Shown here: one piece after another, positions 6,884 to 10,084 of the stretch
Layout of the letters: each line of letters begins with the position of its first letter
Numbering within the stretch: the first letter of the stretch is position 1
DNA from: Amphritea sp.
Lineage (GTDB): Bacteria > Pseudomonadota > Gammaproteobacteria > Pseudomonadales > Balneatricaceae
Assembly (NCBI GenBank): GCA_018067325.1
Contig: JAGPUU010000054.1
Location: 1-10,084, forward strand
Direction of reading: 5' to 3'
DNA: 10,084 nt
Program-made: the position numbers and the translations under genes
Notes under the pieces: generated by a model
What the model saw: the letters and a program-made list of their open reading frames with translations, nothing else
The model's database searches: none
Told to the model about the DNA's origin: nothing

Positions 6884-7984
6884 ATGGAAAATTCAGCTTC
6901 CAGTGAGGCTTTTGTACGATTTGAGGGTGTTCAGAAAAGCTACGATGGCAGGACTCTCGTAGTTAAAGACCTGAATATAGACGTCCCACGCGGTGAGTTT
7001 CTAACCATGCTTGGGCCTTCCGGTTCAGGCAAAACGACTTCGTTGATGATGCTCGCTGGTTTCGAAACTGCGACCAAAGGCAACATCTATCTGAACGGTC
7101 AAACCATCAACAATGTAGCGCCCCATAAACGGGGTATTGGTATGGTTTTTCAGAACTATGCACTGTTTCCCCATATGACCGTTGCTGAGAATCTCGCGTT
7201 CCCTCTTCAGGTACGAAACATGGGTAAGTCTGATATCGAAGAGCGGGTTAAGAGAGCTCTTGATATGGTCGAATTGGGTAACTTCGGTGATCGTCGCCCT
7301 GCTCAGTTATCCGGAGGACAGCAGCAGCGTGTTGCGGTAGCCCGAGCATTGGTATTTGAACCTGAGCTTATCCTCATGGATGAACCTCTTGGTGCACTGG
7401 ACAAAAATCTGCGTGAACAGATGCAGTACGAGATCAAACATATTCACGAGCGCCTGGGTGTCACCGTCGTTTACGTAACCCACGATCAGTCTGAAGCATT
7501 AACCATGTCTAACCGTATTGCGGTATTTAATGATGGCGTTATTCAACAGTTAGCCCCGCCTACCGATCTTTACGAAAAACCGATCAATTCCTTTGTTGCC
7601 CAGTTTATTGGCGAGAACAACAAACTGTCCGGCACCCTGCAATCAAAACAAGATGGTATCTGTACAGTTCGCTTGCCAACCGGTGAAGAAGTTACCGCCC
7701 TTGATATAAACACCGATGATATTGGCAAAGAGAGCACGCTATCTCTGCGCCCTGAACGAGTCTTTCTTGATCCAGTAGAGGGACAGTGTGACAACGTTTT
7801 CAACGGCAAAGTTGAGGAAGTGATCTACCTCGGTGATCACAAACGTGTACGAATGAATGTATGTGGGCATAAAGACTTCATCGTTAAGGTACCCAATTCA
7901 ACCGATAATAAAGGACTGCAAGTTGGGGGAGTAACCGCTATTGGCTGGTCTTCCAAAGATTGCCGTGCTCTTGATCCGGCCTGA
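6884..7984 (+). CDS. ABC transporter ATP-binding protein, spermidine/putrescine (PotA-like) class
   Basis: A 366-residue ATPase that sits on the cytoplasmic face and powers import through the permeases encoded downstream. All nucleotide-binding motifs are intact: Walker A GPSGSGKTT (44-52), Q-loop Q90 in VFQNYALFPH, signature LSGGQQQR (142-149), Walker B LILMDEP (162-168) with catalytic E167, D-loop GALD (170-173) and switch H200. Residues about 240-366 form the TOBE-type regulatory domain typical of the PotA/MalK group, with LSLRPERV and IYLGDHKRV. Length and motifs fit the PotA/PotG branch. The start is set by an in-frame TAA at 6875-6877 and a GCGAGG about 11 nt upstream, slightly far. It is the first gene of the operon, 111 nt ahead of the binding protein gene. 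Substrate class is inferred from family and neighbours; polyamines are most likely, but related amines or amino acids are possible. Confidence 0.96.
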   Translation: MENSASSEAFVRFEGVQKSYDGRTLVVKDLNIDVPRGEFLTMLGPSGSGKTTSLMMLAGFETATKGNIYLNGQTINNVAPHKRGIGMVFQNYALFPHMTVAENLAFPLQVRNMGKSDIEERVKRALDMVELGNFGDRRPAQLSGGQQQRVAVARALVFEPELILMDEPLGALDKNLREQMQYEIKHIHERLGVTVVYVTHDQSEALTMSNRIAVFNDGVIQQLAPPTDLYEKPINSFVAQFIGENNKLSGTLQSKQDGICTVRLPTGEEVTALDINTDDIGKESTLSLRPERVFLDPVEGQCDNVFNGKVEEVIYLGDHKRVRMNVCGHKDFIVKVPNSTDNKGLQVGGVTAIGWSSKDCRALDPA

Positions 7985-8095
7985 CAAAATTAGGTCGCTG
8001 AATATAAAAAAATGTTCCATCGCTTTTAGATGGGCAACTTAGCAGCGTTTTCAAAAGAAAAGCGCCATATTATAAAGCCTGAGAGGAAATATCAC

Positions 8096-9190
8096 ATGAA
8101 GAAATTTTCCAAACTATCGTCCGTCATCGCATTAAGTGCGGCGTTTTGTGTTTCTGCCGCAACCGCTGCAGAATCGCTGACCGTCGTATCCTGGGGAGGG
8201 GCATATACTAAGTCTCAACGCGAGGCCTACAGCAATCCTTTCACTGCTAAAACCGGCATCAAGATCATCGATGAAGACAAGTCAGGTAACGGTTTGGCTG
8301 GCCTGCGCGCTCAGTCTGAAGCGGGTAACGTGACCTGGGATATTCTAGACATTCTGGAAGGCGATGCTATCTTGGCCTGTGACGATGGTCTTGCACTAGA
8401 GTTAGATTATGAAAAAGATTTGAGTCCAGGCGCTGACGGCACGCCTGTCATGGAAGACTTCATTGAAGGTTCTCTCTCCGGCTGCTATGTGCCAACTATT
8501 GTTTATGCCACCCTGTTCTCATTCAACGACAAAGCGTTCCCGGGCGAGAAACCTAATACGATTGCTGACGTGTTCGACATTAAGAAATTCCCAGGCAAAC
8601 GTGCTCTGGAGAAAAAACCAGATGCTAACCTGGAATGGGCACTAGCTGCAGACGGCGTACCTTATGAAGAAGTTTATAACGTACTCGGAACCCCAGAGGG
8701 TGTAGATCGTGCTTTTGCTAAATTGGATACCATCAAAGAGTCGATCATCTGGTGGGAAGCCGGTGCACAACCACCGCAGCTGCTGGCTGACGAAGAAGTT
8801 GCCATCGCATCTGCTTATAATGGCCGCATCTTTAACGCTCAAGTAGTAGAAAAACAGCCGTTCACCATCATTTGGGACGGTCAGCTGTACGAACTTGATG
8901 GCTATATTGTCCCTAAGGGCGCGCCTAATATGAAAGCTGCTATGGACTATCTGCGCTTTGCCACTGACACTCAGCGTCTTGCAGACCAGACTAAGTATAT
9001 CTCCTACGGCCCTGCCCGTAAGTCTTCTGCACCTTTGGTAGATACGCATAAAGAAACCGGTGTAAAGATGGCTCCTCACATGCCAACTACCCCAGTAAAT
9101 TTCCAGACTCCTATTAAAAAGGATGCGGAATTCTGGGCTGATAACGGCGATGAGCTACGTCAACGCTTTAACGCATGGCTAGTACAATAA
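8096..9190 (+). CDS. Periplasmic substrate-binding protein of a polyamine-type ABC importer
   Basis: A 364-residue extracellular solute-binding protein (PotD/PotF-like superfamily). It has a Sec signal peptide: MKKFSK, a hydrophobic core to about 22, and a cleavage site after 24 or 25 (ATAA-ES). The mature start, LTVVSWGGAYTKSQ (28-41), is typical of this family, as are WDILDILEGDA (81-91), the WWEAGAQPPQLLADEEVAIASAYNGR region (ligand cleft and hinge), and YELDGYIVPKGAPN. The mature protein has only two cysteines, C95 and C130, which sit where many relatives appear to have a conserved pair, so a periplasmic disulfide is likely. I chose the ATG at 8096 because GAGAGGA lies 8 nt upstream and the signal peptide begins there; an ATG at 8030 in the same frame adds 22 non-signal residues. 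The ligand cannot be told from sequence by eye; putrescine or spermidine are the family default. Confidence 0.96.
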   Translation: MKKFSKLSSVIALSAAFCVSAATAAESLTVVSWGGAYTKSQREAYSNPFTAKTGIKIIDEDKSGNGLAGLRAQSEAGNVTWDILDILEGDAILACDDGLALELDYEKDLSPGADGTPVMEDFIEGSLSGCYVPTIVYATLFSFNDKAFPGEKPNTIADVFDIKKFPGKRALEKKPDANLEWALAADGVPYEEVYNVLGTPEGVDRAFAKLDTIKESIIWWEAGAQPPQLLADEEVAIASAYNGRIFNAQVVEKQPFTIIWDGQLYELDGYIVPKGAPNMKAAMDYLRFATDTQRLADQTKYISYGPARKSSAPLVDTHKETGVKMAPHMPTTPVNFQTPIKKDAEFWADNGDELRQRFNAWLVQ

Positions 9191-9199
9191 GAGAGTAAA

Positions 9200-9230
9200 T
9201 ATAGGGTTCCACATGGAGCCCTATAATTTT
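9200..9230 (+). terminator. Intrinsic terminator-like or mRNA-stabilising hairpin after the binding-protein gene
   Basis: TATAGGGTTCC (9200-9210) pairs with GGAGCCCTATA (9215-9225), 11 bp with one T-G wobble and a 4-nt ACAT loop, followed by ATTTT. It starts 10 nt after the stop codon. In ABC import operons a hairpin here often limits read-through into the permease genes and protects the upstream message, raising binding-protein levels. Confidence 0.7.
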
Positions 9231-9240
9231 GTAAGTGTTA

Positions 9241-9267
9241 CTACTAATTAAATACTTTGGTTAGTAG
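9241..9267 (+). repeat. Second hairpin in the binding protein-permease spacer
   Basis: CTACTAATTAAA (9241-9252) pairs with TTTGGTTAGTAG (9256-9267): 12 bp including two G-T wobbles, with a 3-nt loop (TAC). It is AT-rich and has no following T-run. It may add to mRNA stability or be a protein site. Confidence 0.45.
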
Positions 9268-9324
9268 ATTAACCGGTCAAAATTCAGTTTTTGGTCTGAG
9301 TTTGGATGATGGCTCAAACTGCAG

Positions 9325-9348
9325 GCGGCTATTAGCTTTTACAGCCGC
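9325..9348 (+). repeat. Third hairpin, shortly before the permease start
   Basis: GCGGCT (9325-9330) pairs with AGCCGC (9343-9348), a short GC-rich stem with a 12-nt loop, followed by TATTTAATT. It ends about 36 nt before the permease ATG and could influence ribosome access or act as a weak terminator. Confidence 0.4.
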
Positions 9349-9384
9349 TATTTAATTCATCTTTAAAAAGGGTTTGTATTCCTC

Positions 9385-10084
9385 ATGATGACAAATACTG
9401 TCGAGGCCGAAGGCCAGTTAACCCCGGAAGAACAAAAGCGTTTAACCGCAGATATGCATCGTTCCCTGCGCCGCAAAAAATTCCGGGCACTGTTCCTGGT
9501 AGCTCCGTTGCTTATCTTCATTATGATCACCTTTGTTGCCCCAATTGTGTCGATGCTATACCGCTCTGTTGATAACCCACAAGTGATCGAGTACATGCCG
9601 AACACTTCCGCAGCACTCGCTGACTGGGACGGAAATGAACTTCCCGGTGAGGAGACCTTTGCCGCATTAGTTACAGACCTTGCTGAGGGCCGCAAAAACC
9701 GTACCATTGGTAAAGCGGCAACCCGCCTTAATTATGAAAAAAGTAAGATGCGTAGCTTGATAACAAGCACCGCACGTAAGGCCGGCCGACTAAAGCCGCC
9801 CTATAAAGACCAAGTTATAAAAATCAAAGCCGGCTGGGGCGATATTGACACCTGGAAAGTAATAAAACGGGAATCAAAAAGCCTGACAGCGTCTTACTAC
9901 ATTGCCGCCTTTGATATGGAAACAACGCCTGACGGCGAAATTAAAATGCTGCCCGAAAAGGAACGGGTCTATCTCAAAATGCTCTGGCGCACCGTCTGGA
10001 TGTCAGTGGTGATAACCCTGTTAACATTACTACTGGGCTACCCCGTTTCCTACCTGCTAGCTTCGTTACCGATGGGCATAGCCA
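9385..10084 (+). CDS. ABC transporter permease, PotB-like, N-terminal part (cut by window end)
   Basis: Open from ATG at 9385 to the window end (233 codons, no stop). A charged cytoplasmic N-terminus (1-34) is followed by TM1 (about 35-58, LFLVAPLLIFIMITFVAPIV) and an unusually long loop of about 140 residues (63-199), then TM2 (about 203-227) with GYPVSYLLA, a motif typical of PotB/PotH permeases. The conserved EAA loop that contacts the ATPase would lie beyond the window. The long loop after TM1 lies on the periplasmic side by the usual topology of this family; it is charged, without cysteines or signal-like segments, and may contact the binding protein. Two ATGs stand in tandem (9385 and 9388); either may be used. 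An AAAAAGGG lies 12 nt upstream, rather far. It is the third gene of the operon, 194 nt after the binding protein gene; a second permease gene should follow. Confidence 0.92.
   Translation, partial: MMTNTVEAEGQLTPEEQKRLTADMHRSLRRKKFRALFLVAPLLIFIMITFVAPIVSMLYRSVDNPQVIEYMPNTSAALADWDGNELPGEETFAALVTDLAEGRKNRTIGKAATRLNYEKSKMRSLITSTARKAGRLKPPYKDQVIKIKAGWGDIDTWKVIKRESKSLTASYYIAAFDMETTPDGEIKMLPEKERVYLKMLWRTVWMSVVITLLTLLLGYPVSYLLASLPMGIA

Noticed and set aside
8030..8095. Upstream ATG for the binding protein adding 22 residues
   Set aside because: The added stretch is not signal-like, and a strong ribosome binding site plus a clean signal peptide favour 8096.

Overview
The window reads as chromosomal DNA of a marine-type gammaproteobacterium, most like the Oceanospirillales. 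This rests on the RNase R sequence, which follows the E. coli and Pseudomonas proteins closely, and on the polyamine-type ABC transporter with a long insert in its first permease. The genus is not resolved. Six genes are supported. They cover only about two thirds of the window, which is low for a free-living bacterium, and three long gaps (about 1.0, 0.86 and 1.2 kb) carry no gene I can recognise.

Layout. At 1-542 (minus strand) is the N-terminal part of a sensor protein: a Lar-type four-cysteine zinc ribbon joined to a PAS domain, cut by the window edge. The gap 543-1568 holds several inverted repeats. At 1569-2492 (+) is a two-domain protein, a PAPS-type sulfotransferase with a C-terminal domain of the kind attached to marine glycosyl- and sulfotransferases. 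The gap 2493-3356 ends in a dense cluster of inverted repeats just upstream of rnr. At 3357-5708 (+) is rnr, an intact RNase R followed by a strong hairpin; neither nsrR upstream nor rlmB downstream is present. The gap 5709-6883 is otherwise featureless.

From 6884 to the end (+) runs an ABC importer operon of the spermidine/putrescine (PotABCD-like) class: ATPase, periplasmic binding protein, then the first inner-membrane permease, truncated by the window end. The second permease is expected just beyond. The 194-nt spacer between binding protein and permease carries three hairpins, which fits the common pattern of keeping binding-protein mRNA more abundant than permease mRNA.

Nothing here is a clear mobile element, CRISPR array, defence locus or RNA gene. 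The points most worth a second look are the structured leader of rnr, the zinc ribbon-PAS fusion, the hairpin series inside the transporter operon, and the low coding density.
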